From Fodinibius sp964490705 (GTDB taxonomy: Bacteria; Bacteroidota; Rhodothermia; Balneolales; Balneolaceae): a stretch of DNA of 64,000 bases. The stretch lies in contig CAZBCG010000001.1 of NCBI GenBank assembly GCA_964490705.1, positions 124,001 to 188,000 on the forward strand, in the 5' to 3' direction. The notes beneath the pieces were generated by a model. The model saw only the letters and a program-made list of their open reading frames with translations, was not told the origin of the DNA and did not search any database. The translations under genes and the position numbers were made by a program. Each line of letters starts with the position of its first letter. Within the stretch, counting starts at the first letter, position 1. Of the stretch, positions 27,655-37,041 are shown piece by piece.

Positions 27655-28317
27655 TCAACCGTCTAGCAAACCTTCAATAGCCTCTTTGGCCTTATCAATG
27701 AGTCCCTGTTTAATGGCTTCCTCTGCAGCTTCTCTTAAGATAGGTTGGAGAATTTCTTTAATCGTCTGCTCCAAGGTATTGTTGCCGCTTCGTCCAATAC
27801 CTTGGATCTCGATTTTAGAAAAGTTCCCCTTCACCGTTTTTTCATCGCCCATTTCCGAGATTAGGGTCACTCGGCCATTTTTTACGAGTAGATGATCTAC
27901 AATCACGCTGGTGCCCGAAGATGAGGCCCCTTCGAGTTTGTCGGTGAGTGCGTCAAGGTTACTGCCGGTAACTTTCTGTTCATAGTAGAGGTCCGGCTTT
28001 TGGATGTGAATTTGCTCTACCATGATCGTATCCGAAAGCAGAGAATAAAGGTCAATCTTCATGACGATCTGTTGCAGCTTGGCGGCGGGATTGTCACTGA
28101 ATCCCTCGGGATTATGGATGGTAATATCTTCGATGGTGCCCGTTCCATCCAGAATGGATATCGCCACATCATCCACGTTAACTGCAGTATCGAGCATCTC
28201 TGAGGTTGTACTTTCGATATGTGATTTTACCGTGCTATCGACACTAAACGAAAGAATAAGTGCACCGAGCGTGGCAATGATAATTAGACCGAAAAGAACT
28301 TGAAAAACTGGTTTCAT
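27655..28317 (-). CDS. Membrane-anchored AsmA-like protein
   Basis: A 220-residue protein with an N-terminal membrane anchor (VLFGLIIIATLGALILSF) and a short AsmA-like beta-rich region. The block NVDDVAISILDGTGTIEDITIHNPEGFSDNPAAKLQQIVMKIDLYSLLSDTIMVEQIHIQKPDLYYE is typical of the N-terminus of AsmA/YdbH-type proteins. The C-terminus is amphipathic (LQPILREAAEEAIKQGL). Full-length AsmA proteins bridge inner and outer membranes. This short form has only the first segment and its role is unknown. Confidence 0.75.
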   Translation of the reverse strand: MKPVFQVLFGLIIIATLGALILSFSVDSTVKSHIESTTSEMLDTAVNVDDVAISILDGTGTIEDITIHNPEGFSDNPAAKLQQIVMKIDLYSLLSDTIMVEQIHIQKPDLYYEQKVTGSNLDALTDKLEGASSSGTSVIVDHLLVKNGRVTLISEMGDEKTVKGNFSKIEIQGIGRSGNNTLEQTIKEILQPILREAAEEAIKQGLIDKAKEAIEGLLDG

Positions 28318-28408
28318 AACAGCGTTGAATTAAAATAATTAGTGGACGGGAGTCGATAAATACCTCTACGAATATAAGGCAGATGCATCAAAAAATTGGA
28401 AAATAAAA

Positions 28409-28437
28409 GGGATAGAAATGAGCAACACTTCTATCCC
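28409..28437 (-). terminator. Intrinsic terminator of the M14 peptidase gene
   Basis: GGGATAGAA and TTCTATCCC form a perfect 9-bp stem with an 11-nt loop. On the minus strand it is followed by TTTTATTTT. It begins 41 bp after the M14 stop codon. Confidence 0.88.
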
Positions 28438-28477
28438 CTTTAAACTGATAAACAATTATTTTGTTTCTGGTTGACGG

Positions 28478-31087
28478 CTAGTTCCCTGAGCTGCCGTCGA
28501 TGGTTTGGCCAAAGAAGATGGCATTCATAAACAGTTTGTTGGTGCCATACCAAAAGGCGCGAAAATTGGGATTGTCAGTCATAGAAACTACCGTTCCGCT
28601 GCCTACATCACTCACAACAATGGCGGCCGTCCCGGATAGTTTTTCAAGGTTTTCATCCGATACATATCCACTGGCCAGCGGCTCTTCGGTATAATATAGC
28701 GGCGTGGCATAGGGATTGTCTGCTTTTTTAAGGAACAGGGTACTGTTTCTGAATACCGGCAGGTCATCATCATTATAGCCATAGCCCAGCGGATGTGTGA
28801 GATCCAGCTTGGTATGGAAGATGGTGCCTCCGATATACTGTGCGCCGCGGGTCTTATCCATATCGGCGTATGGCTTGGGTGAAACTTCTTTCTTTTCTTC
28901 TTCGGATCCATCCTGACTTGCGTATTCAATATTTGCCAGCTCCTTCCGCTCGGCCCAGTTATTCGCGTATTTGGTGGTGATGAGCGTGCCGCCGTTCTGT
29001 GTCCAGCGTTTAATTTTTTGGGTGGCCTGCTTCGATAAATCATCGTAGTTGCCATTCACCATTACGATAACGTTATAGCGATCGAGCTCGGCATAATCGA
29101 GGCGGTCTTTTGGAAAGATAGTTGGCGTCATGTGATAACGTTGATCCAGCAGATGCCATACTTCGCCCACCTCATATGAACTAGTGCCATCGCCTGCTAA
29201 TACAGCCACATTAGGTTTTTCGAGGCTTTCGAACGAGCCACTCCCCAAATCGATTCCGCTTGGGGTTAGCCCTGTGCCTACGGCATACACCGTAAGCCCA
29301 TCTTCTTTAGCAGCTTTCTGTGCCAAGCTGTGAATTTTTGAGTCATCAACGGATTGTGGTCCCAAGGGTACGAGTACCGTGCCATAATCAAATTCTTTGG
29401 TGCCGTTCGCGGTTACGCCGGTAAATGGTTTGGATGCTACCTTGGCGCGGACACCCGCATCTAACAGACGGTTAAGGGCGCGGGGTGCATAATATTCATC
29501 CCATTCAAAAATATAGGCATAGTCGCTTTTTCCGCCTACTACTTCGCCTGTTGGCAACGATGGAATGCCCTCGATTTTAGCACCCGTCATATTGCTATTC
29601 AGATTATTTAGTTCGGCAAACGGAAGGTTAAAAGCATACGGCATCGTCCAGGTTGAGACATCGTAAAACAGGCTGTCGGGGAATGTGGTGCGTCGCTCAA
29701 ACAGTGCCTTCACAAATCTATATTGTTTTTGATCGGTCGGAACAACAAATGCTGAGTTAGCACTGAATGATTCTCCACCGGTATTGAGATTTTGCCCCAG
29801 CTGATAGAGCTCTACCTCGTGACGACGCAGCATTTCGGCAAATTCATAAGTCCGCGCACGATCATTTGACGTACCAAATACGTAGCCTTCGATATTGGCG
29901 CGTGATCCCTGTTGTTTAGATTCTTGATAAAAACTGCGTTGGTAATTGAGGATCTCTTCACGCAGGTTCTGAGAGGCCTCCCAGGTAGAAAGCGAAGTTA
30001 AAAACTGGTTTTTAATCGTGAACGGAAATTTGATAACTCCGTGCTCACTTTCTTGCGCATGGCCACGGGAGCTGGCTTGTTCAAACAGAATTCCGATACT
30101 CCCGTTTACATCAGGATAGGTAGAGCCTTTGCCGTAATAAAAGTCGTCAAAGCTTTCCTGTGAATAATACAGGCGCTGATTGTTATCCAGCTTTTGGGCA
30201 TGATAGTCGGCAATGGCTTTGGTCAAGCTCTGGTTCTGTTCGGGTGTTATGGGATGGGTGCGCGATTGTATCCCCGGCTGAAAAAAGAAGGTAGCATCGG
30301 TACCCATTTCGTGATGATCAGTCAAAATATTGGGTTTCCAGTTGTGGAAGTTGTCGATACGTCCTTGGCTTTCGGGGTGTTGTACGAGCATCCAGTCGCG
30401 ATTCAGGTCAAACCAGTAATGGTTGGTACGTCCGCTCGGCCAGCGTTGGTTGAGCTCCATGCTATTTGGATCGCTTACAAGATTTTCGCTTTTGTGCGTG
30501 TTGGCCCAGCTTGCAAAACGATTGAGGCCATCGGGGTTTAAGCTTGGATCCAACAGAATGACGCTGTTTTGCAGCTTCTGTTCAATCTCTTGTCCCTGTG
30601 CGGCTGCCAAATAGTATGCAACAAGCATTGAGGCGTTCGAGCCGCTCGACTCATCCCCGTGAATGCTGTATCCCCAGTACATTACAATGGGCATAGTAGA
30701 GGTGTCGAGCTCACTGGAGCGGTCGGGATTGGTAAGGGCGACGTGGTTTTCCCGGATTTGGTCAATATTCTCATGGTTCGAGGGAGAGGTGACCGTCAGA
30801 TAAACCAAGGGACGATCTTCGTAGGTTTCTCCAAACTTGTGCAGCGTTACGCGATCAGAGGCTTCAGCCACGGCGCGCATATATTGCACGAGCTGGTCGT
30901 GGCGGACATGCCATTCCCCGGGTACCATCCCCAGAACCTCCTCGGGCGTGGGGATAGACGAGTTATAGGTTACATCCTGCGGCAGATAGTAATCCATGGA
31001 TGCTTCTGCCTCGGCGGGACTTTGAGCATATCCACTCATTGAAAACAGGAGTGTAAAAAAGAAAAGTAGAAGAGTACGAAATTTCAT
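28478..31087 (-). CDS. Exported M14 family zinc carboxypeptidase
   Basis: An 869-residue protein with a signal peptide (cleaved near SGYAQS, residue 22). In the catalytic M14 domain, SIHGDE supplies the HxxE zinc pair (His143, Glu146), and the third ligand and Arg region include NLNRDWML and ILTDHHEMG. The C-terminal half contains class I glutamine amidotransferase-like sequence (DRYNVIVMVNGNYDDLS, WTQNGGTLITTKYAN), as often seen in large Bacteroidota M14 proteins. It should trim peptides outside the cytoplasm. It is monocistronic with its own terminator. Confidence 0.92.
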   Translation of the reverse strand: MKFRTLLLFFFTLLFSMSGYAQSPAEAEASMDYYLPQDVTYNSSIPTPEEVLGMVPGEWHVRHDQLVQYMRAVAEASDRVTLHKFGETYEDRPLVYLTVTSPSNHENIDQIRENHVALTNPDRSSELDTSTMPIVMYWGYSIHGDESSGSNASMLVAYYLAAAQGQEIEQKLQNSVILLDPSLNPDGLNRFASWANTHKSENLVSDPNSMELNQRWPSGRTNHYWFDLNRDWMLVQHPESQGRIDNFHNWKPNILTDHHEMGTDATFFFQPGIQSRTHPITPEQNQSLTKAIADYHAQKLDNNQRLYYSQESFDDFYYGKGSTYPDVNGSIGILFEQASSRGHAQESEHGVIKFPFTIKNQFLTSLSTWEASQNLREEILNYQRSFYQESKQQGSRANIEGYVFGTSNDRARTYEFAEMLRRHEVELYQLGQNLNTGGESFSANSAFVVPTDQKQYRFVKALFERRTTFPDSLFYDVSTWTMPYAFNLPFAELNNLNSNMTGAKIEGIPSLPTGEVVGGKSDYAYIFEWDEYYAPRALNRLLDAGVRAKVASKPFTGVTANGTKEFDYGTVLVPLGPQSVDDSKIHSLAQKAAKEDGLTVYAVGTGLTPSGIDLGSGSFESLEKPNVAVLAGDGTSSYEVGEVWHLLDQRYHMTPTIFPKDRLDYAELDRYNVIVMVNGNYDDLSKQATQKIKRWTQNGGTLITTKYANNWAERKELANIEYASQDGSEEEKKEVSPKPYADMDKTRGAQYIGGTIFHTKLDLTHPLGYGYNDDDLPVFRNSTLFLKKADNPYATPLYYTEEPLASGYVSDENLEKLSGTAAIVVSDVGSGTVVSMTDNPNFRAFWYGTNKLFMNAIFFGQTIDGSSGN

Positions 31088-31172
31088 AATTCTGCTGTTT
31101 TGATATTAAAGCGACATTGCTGATGCACTTTAGTGTAAAGGTTATGAATGAAAAATGTTTTAAAAAATACAA

Positions 31173-31196
31173 GGCATCGACCGTTAAGCCGATGCC
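31173..31196 (-). terminator. Intrinsic terminator of the BaeRF-like gene
   Basis: GGCATCG and CGATGCC form a 7-bp perfect stem with a 10-nt loop, followed on the minus strand by TTGTATTTTTT. It begins 62 bp after the stop. Confidence 0.75.
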
Positions 31197-31258
31197 CTTT
31201 AAAAAGACGAATGCGATGGCACACATCAGGCGACAAGCCCAGTCGCCGGATGAGGTGA

Positions 31259-32389
31259 TTATGCATATCGGAAAATAGCTGCGATAGACGAGCCGTTGGG
31301 CATATCTTCGTGATCCAGCGCATACACATTTCCGCTTTGGGTCAGCGTTTTAATAGCGGCCATGTTGATGAGATCGTGCTCCCCATTTTTAGGCCCCTTG
31401 CTGTGATGCACGACATCGCGTTCCATATCAAACCAGCCCCAGCTGTGTTCGCCGAGGGGTACAAAAAGCGATTCCACTTTTCCGTAGTAAGCGGCCTCTA
31501 CGATTTTTCCCAGATTATCGGATTGCTTATCGGATCCGGAGAGGTTGCCAAATCGCTTGATATCATCATACATATCTTTAAGGAAGTATGACTGAATAAC
31601 CTTCCACCCTTCATTTTTAATTTCGGCATCACTTTTGGGATCCGGATTGCCGCCAATAACGTTATCCATCAGCCGGCTGTAGTGGTTCACATTTTTATAA
31701 ATAGCCACCGCCTCGTCGATTCCCGCCAGTACCAACGGATCGTTGCGTTTGCGAAGAATAGACGTAACTTCATTTTCTATCGTTTTCAGATAGTTCTCTG
31801 CATCGTTGGTTTCTACCGAGCCATCGCCCCAGCCATGAAACATATTGGCCGATCCGCCGCTGCCCGAGGAGGCCATGCTCTTTTCATAGACATCAAACTT
31901 ACGGAACTCTTCCATGCTGCCGGGAGAATCGTCCAGCTCGATTTCTTCGACGCTGGCCCGCGTACATTTGAGCAGCCGGATGTTTTTTTGGCTGAGAGCC
32001 AGGATACAAAAAGTACCTTCGAGCGATATCATGGGGATAAGCGGAGTAATCAAAAAGTGGTCGCTCACCATTACCCGCTCTTTAAACGAGTGCGGAATGC
32101 GGTAGTATTCAAAATTATCTTCTGAAACAAACAGTGCCAGCCCCTTATCATTATGTTGCCAAAACATCGGTTTATCCAGTAAATCCCGGGGTTCATCCAG
32201 CAGTTTCTCAATCCGCTGCTCTGTAATATTATGATCTTTCAATTGCTCTGTTGCTTCACCCAGTAAATTTTTGAGCCGAATGGGATCTTGCTGTACTTGT
32301 TTGCCCATTTTATGTGTGGGTAGGTATATGGATATACAAACGTCATTTTCTTTCTTGGCAAGCGTTAGGATGTCTTCACGAGTAATCAT
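31259..32389 (-). CDS. Bacterial archaeo-eukaryotic release factor-like protein (BaeRF family 3-like)
   Basis: A 376-residue cytoplasmic protein starting MITREDILTLAKKENDVCISIYLPTHKMG, a pattern shared by baeRF3-type proteins. A glycine-rich insertion (172-190, SGSGGS and HGWGDG) sits where eRF1 carries its GGQ-bearing loop. The C-terminal part ends in INMAAIKTLTQSGNVYALDHEDMPNGSSIAAIFRY, an eL30e-like segment. A strong GGAGG lies 6 nt before the ATG. BaeRF families are proposed to act on ribosomes or tRNA, possibly in stress or conflict. Direct function is not established. Confidence 0.75.
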   Translation of the reverse strand: MITREDILTLAKKENDVCISIYLPTHKMGKQVQQDPIRLKNLLGEATEQLKDHNITEQRIEKLLDEPRDLLDKPMFWQHNDKGLALFVSEDNFEYYRIPHSFKERVMVSDHFLITPLIPMISLEGTFCILALSQKNIRLLKCTRASVEEIELDDSPGSMEEFRKFDVYEKSMASSGSGGSANMFHGWGDGSVETNDAENYLKTIENEVTSILRKRNDPLVLAGIDEAVAIYKNVNHYSRLMDNVIGGNPDPKSDAEIKNEGWKVIQSYFLKDMYDDIKRFGNLSGSDKQSDNLGKIVEAAYYGKVESLFVPLGEHSWGWFDMERDVVHHSKGPKNGEHDLINMAAIKTLTQSGNVYALDHEDMPNGSSIAAIFRYA

Positions 32390-32639
32390 AAATACCTCCG
32401 GAATAATTGAACATTAGCGCTCGTGCTGTTTTAGCAAAACAGTTCTATGTAGCAGAAGATTCGTCTAATCGTTGGCCTGCTAAAAACTGCTCTACTTAAC
32501 AATAATATAGGAAGTATTATAACGAATAAAGCGATACATATTGCAATCATGGGTAGAGCCCCAATACCATAAATATTTAATTTCACCGCCAATTTTATTA
32601 TCGTTTGTTCAACATCGGGAATCTCATCAATATATTTAT

Positions 32640-33941
32640 ATGAGTGATCAGCAAGAAGCCGCTGCAGTTGAAAGCGATACGGATAAGAGTACGTGGGATG
32701 GCATTAAACAAAGTTTGGGTCCCGGCCTGCTGATGGCTGCTGCAGCTATTGGGGTTTCGCATTTGGTGCAATCCACCCGCGCGGGAGCCACCTACGGCTG
32801 GGCGCTCGTCTGGGCGGTGGTGCTGGCCAATTTCTTCAAATATCCCTTTTTGGAATATGGGCCGCGCTATGCCATCGCCACGGGAGAAAGCATGATTGAA
32901 GGTTATGACCGGCTGGGCAAGTGGGCCATCGGCATTTTCGTGATTTTTACTATCGGCACCATGTTTGCCGTACAGGCCGCCGTTACGATCGTCAGTGCTA
33001 GCCTGGCCGCCGAACTCACGGGCATTGCCCTGTCGCCGCTGATATGGAGCGCGATTTTACTTGCCATCTGTATTGTGTTGTTGATGTCGGGACAGTACTC
33101 AGCCCTCGATGGGGCAATCAAACTGATTATGTCGGTACTGGCGATATCAACAATTGTAGCTGTAGTAGCTGCTCTTTTTGAGGGGGATGTGCAGGGCAAT
33201 ATCAATTATTACCCCAGCATCTGGGATGTCGCCGGCGTTTCTTTTCTCATTGCGTTGATGGGCTGGATGCCCATTCCCATTGATGCGGCGGCCTGGCATT
33301 CCCTGTGGACGCTGGAGCGCGAAGAACAAACAAGCTACAAACCGAAACTCAAAGAATCGCTCTTAGATTTTAATATTGGATACATCGGCGCGGCCTTTCT
33401 TTCTCTGGGATTTCTGGCACTGGGCGCCCTGGTGATGTACGGCAGCGGAGAAGAATATGCCAGCAGCGGCGCCGTCTTTGCCGGCCAGCTTATCGGACTC
33501 TATACCGACAGTCTCGGTAACTGGGCCTATGCCATTATTGTGATTTGTGCCTTCACCACCATGTTCAGCACAACCCTCACCGTCACCGATGCATACCCGC
33601 GGGTAAGTCGCCGGATGATGGAAGTGCTGATGCCCGAATCCGTAGAAAATACGGATGAATTGCAACTATATCGGATATTACTGGTTGTAATTTCATTGTT
33701 GTCACTGGGCGTACTGTACTTTTTGGGTGATTCTTTTACCCTGATGATCGACCTCGCCACAACCCTCTCCTTTTTGACCGCCCCGGTGTTGGCTTACATA
33801 AATTACCGGCTGGTTACGGCCGACCACATGCCCGATAGCTGCAAACCCCAACCGTGGCTTAAATACTTGAGTTGGAGCGGCATTATTTTCCTAACCGGTT
33901 TTGCGCTACTTTATCTTTACTGGATTATTTTTGTTGGATAA
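32640..33941 (+). CDS. Nramp-related divalent metal transporter
   Basis: 433 residues from ATG 32640 (MSDQQEAAAVES); an upstream in-frame start at 32541 would add an improbable extension. About eleven membrane helices and the family GPGLL motif begin the first helix. The canonical metal-binding DPGN of helix 1 is replaced by GVSH, and the MPHN motif of helix 6 reads MPIPID. It therefore belongs to the wider Nramp-related group, some of which move magnesium or other substrates. Substrate prediction by homology to MntH would be unsafe. It is divergent from the BaeRF-like gene; the 250-bp gap between them holds no recognisable element. Confidence 0.86.
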   Translation: MSDQQEAAAVESDTDKSTWDGIKQSLGPGLLMAAAAIGVSHLVQSTRAGATYGWALVWAVVLANFFKYPFLEYGPRYAIATGESMIEGYDRLGKWAIGIFVIFTIGTMFAVQAAVTIVSASLAAELTGIALSPLIWSAILLAICIVLLMSGQYSALDGAIKLIMSVLAISTIVAVVAALFEGDVQGNINYYPSIWDVAGVSFLIALMGWMPIPIDAAAWHSLWTLEREEQTSYKPKLKESLLDFNIGYIGAAFLSLGFLALGALVMYGSGEEYASSGAVFAGQLIGLYTDSLGNWAYAIIVICAFTTMFSTTLTVTDAYPRVSRRMMEVLMPESVENTDELQLYRILLVVISLLSLGVLYFLGDSFTLMIDLATTLSFLTAPVLAYINYRLVTADHMPDSCKPQPWLKYLSWSGIIFLTGFALLYLYWIIFVG

Positions 33942-34006
33942 AACAATTGCTTACTAACTACTTCAAGCGTGGACGCTTAACACAGTGTAAATCATAATAT
34001 AAGCGT

Positions 34007-34543
34007 ATGAAAACATATATTGCATTTCTTCGCGGCATCAACGTAGGTGGACATCGTTCCCTGAAGATGGAAAACCTCCGCCAGATGTTTGCGATGCTGG
34101 GATTTGAAAACGTATCCACATACATACAGAGCGGGAATGTTATTTTTGATGCAATTGACCAAGATGAGAGCCGGCTTGCTGCGAAAATCAAAGATCAAAT
34201 TGAAGAGACATTTGATTACGATGTGCCTGTCATTATTCGCACCGCCGATGAGCTGAGAAGGATTTTTGCTGAATTTCCATTCGAAGAAAAAGAAGGATGG
34301 AGAGGATACATCACCTTTTTGTCGGATCAGCCAACCCGAGACCAGAAAAAAGAACTGGAAGCCCAATCCAGTGATATTGAGATATTCAAAGTTGGAAATC
34401 GAGCTGTTTGTGCCCATGTAAATAAACAGGCAGATGAGAAGCCATTGTTTTCGAGCAACTTCATACAAAAACAGTTGAATATACCGGCGACGAACCGGAA
34501 TTTGCGTACAATCAGAAAAATACTTGAGCTTGCAGAGAAGTAA
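34007..34543 (+). CDS. DUF1697 family protein
   Basis: A 178-residue protein with the unmistakable DUF1697 start MKTYIAFLRGINVGGHRSLKMENLRQMFAMLGFENVSTYIQSGNVIF. The remaining domain includes VIIRTADELRRIF and ends in TNRNLRTIRKILELAEK. The family is widespread, cytoplasmic and of unknown biochemical function. Start ATG 34007 is fixed by the family N-terminus. Confidence 0.93.
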   Translation: MKTYIAFLRGINVGGHRSLKMENLRQMFAMLGFENVSTYIQSGNVIFDAIDQDESRLAAKIKDQIEETFDYDVPVIIRTADELRRIFAEFPFEEKEGWRGYITFLSDQPTRDQKKELEAQSSDIEIFKVGNRAVCAHVNKQADEKPLFSSNFIQKQLNIPATNRNLRTIRKILELAEK

Positions 34544-34578
34544 ATGCTGTGTAACAGAACGGTTACATAAATTAACTC

Positions 34579-34706
34579 TCAACCTTTATGCAGCGTGATG
34601 TATGCCAGGCCATAGCCGATTCCACTCGTAGAGATATCATTGGTCCACAGTAAGATGGAAGAAGCCTGCGAGAAGCGAATTGAAAATTGATTTATAGTAA
34701 AAGTTG
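34579..34706 (-). pseudogene. Remnant: C-terminal tail of an outer-membrane protein gene
   Basis: On the minus strand an open stretch bounded by a TAG and ending at TGA 34579-34581 reads QFSIRFSQASSILLWTNDIS followed by TSGIGYGLAYITLHKG. The alternating aromatic/hydrophobic pattern near the end is like the last strands of an outer-membrane barrel. No start codon or upstream part is present. It directly follows the stop of the small exported protein gene at 34707. Likely the leftover 3' end of a deleted gene. Confidence 0.45.
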
Positions 34707-35246
34707 TTACCTAAGTTTTCCAAGGTGCAGCGAAAGAGTAAGGCCGCCAAAGGTCTGTTCACCGTTGATATTCAAATATCCGGAGGCTCCCATTCCTAAA
34801 AAACTTGAGAAATTGTAGGACCACTGAATTTCGATTGGCACCCCAACCACCGGATCAATTTTTTGGCGTTCGCCGCAACCTAAAAGGCAGGTGCCCTCTT
34901 GCTCGATATATCGGGATCCGCTCATCCAGGCAAGTCCTGTTGCTGCAGAAAAGTGATTCTTTCCTCCCATCGAAGCCAAGCCTGTCAACAATCCGATATC
35001 ATAAAATTCATCACTTCCTAATCCACCGGTAGTAGCAACCGCCCCGCGGATTGCAGCAAATCCATTTCCGAACTGTCCATTGATATTTAGTTTGCCCCCT
35101 ATTCCCCCGTTGAATGTTATTCCCAATCCCGGGCTCAGCCATATTTTGGGATTATCGAAATCAATTTGCGGTTGGGCTGCACTTGGGATGGGGTGGCAGC
35201 ATGCCATTACGATAACAGTCCATAAGAAGAGTAATGAATATTTCAT
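34707..35246 (-). CDS. Small exported protein, probable outer-membrane barrel
   Basis: 179 residues from ATG 35246 (MKYSLLFLWTVIVMACCHPIPSAAQPQ), which yields a clean signal peptide; the reading frame extends 55 codons further upstream without a signal. The mature part is glycine-rich with alternating hydrophobics (GLGITFNGGIGGKLNINGQFG...FGGLTLSLHLGKLR), consistent with an eight-stranded barrel. It has two cysteines in GTCLLGCGE. No family could be recognised. Confidence 0.7.
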   Translation of the reverse strand: MKYSLLFLWTVIVMACCHPIPSAAQPQIDFDNPKIWLSPGLGITFNGGIGGKLNINGQFGNGFAAIRGAVATTGGLGSDEFYDIGLLTGLASMGGKNHFSAATGLAWMSGSRYIEQEGTCLLGCGERQKIDPVVGVPIEIQWSYNFSSFLGMGASGYLNINGEQTFGGLTLSLHLGKLR

Positions 35247-35358
35247 ATTCGCATACTTATATTCATTATTATTCAATAAATAACGATTTTGTTCTGCACT
35301 TTTCAATGTTGTTAACCTTATTTGCTCGCAGTATTCTTGAATTATAAGCACTATTGCC

Positions 35359-36054
35359 GTGGAAAATATTAATGTCATTGCTTTTGATGCCGACGATACG
35401 CTCTGGGTCAATGAGCCGATCTATCAAAAAACCGAGCAGCAGTGCAAACAGATTTTAGAGCACTATGTGGATCCGTCCGAGCTATCTGAGAAGTTGTACG
35501 AGACCGAGATGAAAAACCTGAAGCTTTTTGGCTACGGGGCTAAAAGTTTTGTGCTGTCGCTGATTGAAACAGCCATTGAGCTTTCGGATGGAGAAGTCAG
35601 CGGAGAAGAGATCCGGCAGATTATTGATCTGGGTAAGGATATGCTTGAACATCCGGTGCAACTGCTCGATGGTGTTGAAGAAACGGTATCTCATCTAAAA
35701 GAAGATTACACGCTGATGATTTTGACCAAAGGCGACCTGCTTGACCAGGAGAGCAAGATCGCGCGATCGGGACTGGAGCCTCATTTTGAATATTTTGAGA
35801 TCGTCAGTAATAAAAACCCAGATATTTATGCGGATGTTCTTGCTCATTACAGCATTGATCCGGCTGAATTTTTGATGGTAGGCAACTCCTTAAAGTCGGA
35901 TGTACTGCCCGTCCGTGAAATTGGCGCCCATGCCATCCACATTCCCTATCATACTACCTGGGATCACGAAAAGATAGATCTGGAGCAGGCCCAGAAAAAC
36001 GGCTACCACGAACTGGAAGATATTTCACTTATCCCGGATTTTCTGAAGCAGTAG
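35359..36054 (+). CDS. HAD-superfamily hydrolase
   Basis: A 231-residue protein starting at GTG 35359. HAD motif I is FDADDTLW (nucleophile Asp10, acid Asp12). Motif II is in LMILTKGD, motif III in the SNKNPDIY Lys, and motif IV in FLMVGNSLKSDVLPVREIGA. The cap is helical (C1 type), as in phosphoglycolate phosphatase relatives. The substrate is unknown. It ends 6 bp from the convergent DUF72 gene. Confidence 0.92.
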   Translation: MENINVIAFDADDTLWVNEPIYQKTEQQCKQILEHYVDPSELSEKLYETEMKNLKLFGYGAKSFVLSLIETAIELSDGEVSGEEIRQIIDLGKDMLEHPVQLLDGVEETVSHLKEDYTLMILTKGDLLDQESKIARSGLEPHFEYFEIVSNKNPDIYADVLAHYSIDPAEFLMVGNSLKSDVLPVREIGAHAIHIPYHTTWDHEKIDLEQAQKNGYHELEDISLIPDFLKQ

Positions 36055-36060
36055 TTGCCG

Positions 36061-36948
36061 CTAAAAAAGATCACCCTGATCATCAAGCAGCTTGGGCAAT
36101 GATAGGTTGATGTCCAGCCGGTCGTTTAATGCCTTGATAAAATGGGCCGAAAGCTCCGGGGATTTGCGTTCTTTATTTTGGTGCACAAAAAAGTGAATGT
36201 TTCCCAGTCCGGCATCGATCCATTGTTCAAGTCGCCCAGCCCATTCGTCTAGGCGATCAAAGTCGGTAGGATGATTGGCGCCGACATAGCGAATGAATAC
36301 TTCATTGTTGGTGGGACGCATATGCAGCAGGTCGCGCCGCCCGGCGGTATCGGTAATCACATTGGCCAAATTGTGCTCTTCAAACAGCGCATACAGATCA
36401 TCGGCAACATCACCGGCAAACCAGTCCGGGTGCCGTAGCTCCACCGCCAGCGGAATGCCCTCGGGCCAGTACTCCACAAAATGCTGCACGCGATCGAAAA
36501 ACTTGGGACGAAATTTGCCGCGCAGCTGCAGAAAGGTGGTGCCCAGCTTCTCCTTGAAATGCACAATGCTGTCGATAAAATCGTCCGTGCGTTCTTCGAT
36601 ATCATTCAGCCATTTCAGGTGACTGATATACCGGTTCACCTTCGGGAAGAACTTGAAGTTTGCCGGCACCTTGTTGTGCCAGGTAGTAATCTGGTCGGCA
36701 TCAAAAATGTTATAGAATGTGGCGTTCAGCTCTACGCAGTTAAACTGCTTGCCGTAATATTCAAGTTCATCTTTGGTTCCCTTGGGATAGAAATTCTTAA
36801 GATCATTGCTGTTCCACTTGGCACATCCGACATAGATATTCGGGTTTTGGCCGTTTTTATATTGTGCTAAAAGACCGGCTGTATCAGGATGGTCATCGGG
36901 GAGTGACAAGTCAAGGTCGCCGGGATTATCTGTGCTGCCAAATTTCAT
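36061..36948 (-). CDS. DUF72 family protein
   Basis: A 295-residue TIM-barrel-like protein with family motifs YVGCAKWNSNDLKNFYP, FNCVELNATFYN, FKFFPKVNRYISH, LPLAVELRHPDWF-like (PLAVELRHPDWFAGDV) and FVHQNKERKSPELS. DUF72 proteins are widespread, cytoplasmic and uncharacterised, and their catalytic residues are not defined. Start ATG 36948 gives about 35 residues before the first motif. Confidence 0.93.
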   Translation of the reverse strand: MKFGSTDNPGDLDLSLPDDHPDTAGLLAQYKNGQNPNIYVGCAKWNSNDLKNFYPKGTKDELEYYGKQFNCVELNATFYNIFDADQITTWHNKVPANFKFFPKVNRYISHLKWLNDIEERTDDFIDSIVHFKEKLGTTFLQLRGKFRPKFFDRVQHFVEYWPEGIPLAVELRHPDWFAGDVADDLYALFEEHNLANVITDTAGRRDLLHMRPTNNEVFIRYVGANHPTDFDRLDEWAGRLEQWIDAGLGNIHFFVHQNKERKSPELSAHFIKALNDRLDINLSLPKLLDDQGDLF

Positions 36949-37041
36949 GATGCGGAGTTATTGACGTTTTGAAATTCGAATTACCACTGGAAATTACCGT
37001 TCTTATCCGCCATATTCATTATTAAATAACAACAATTACCA

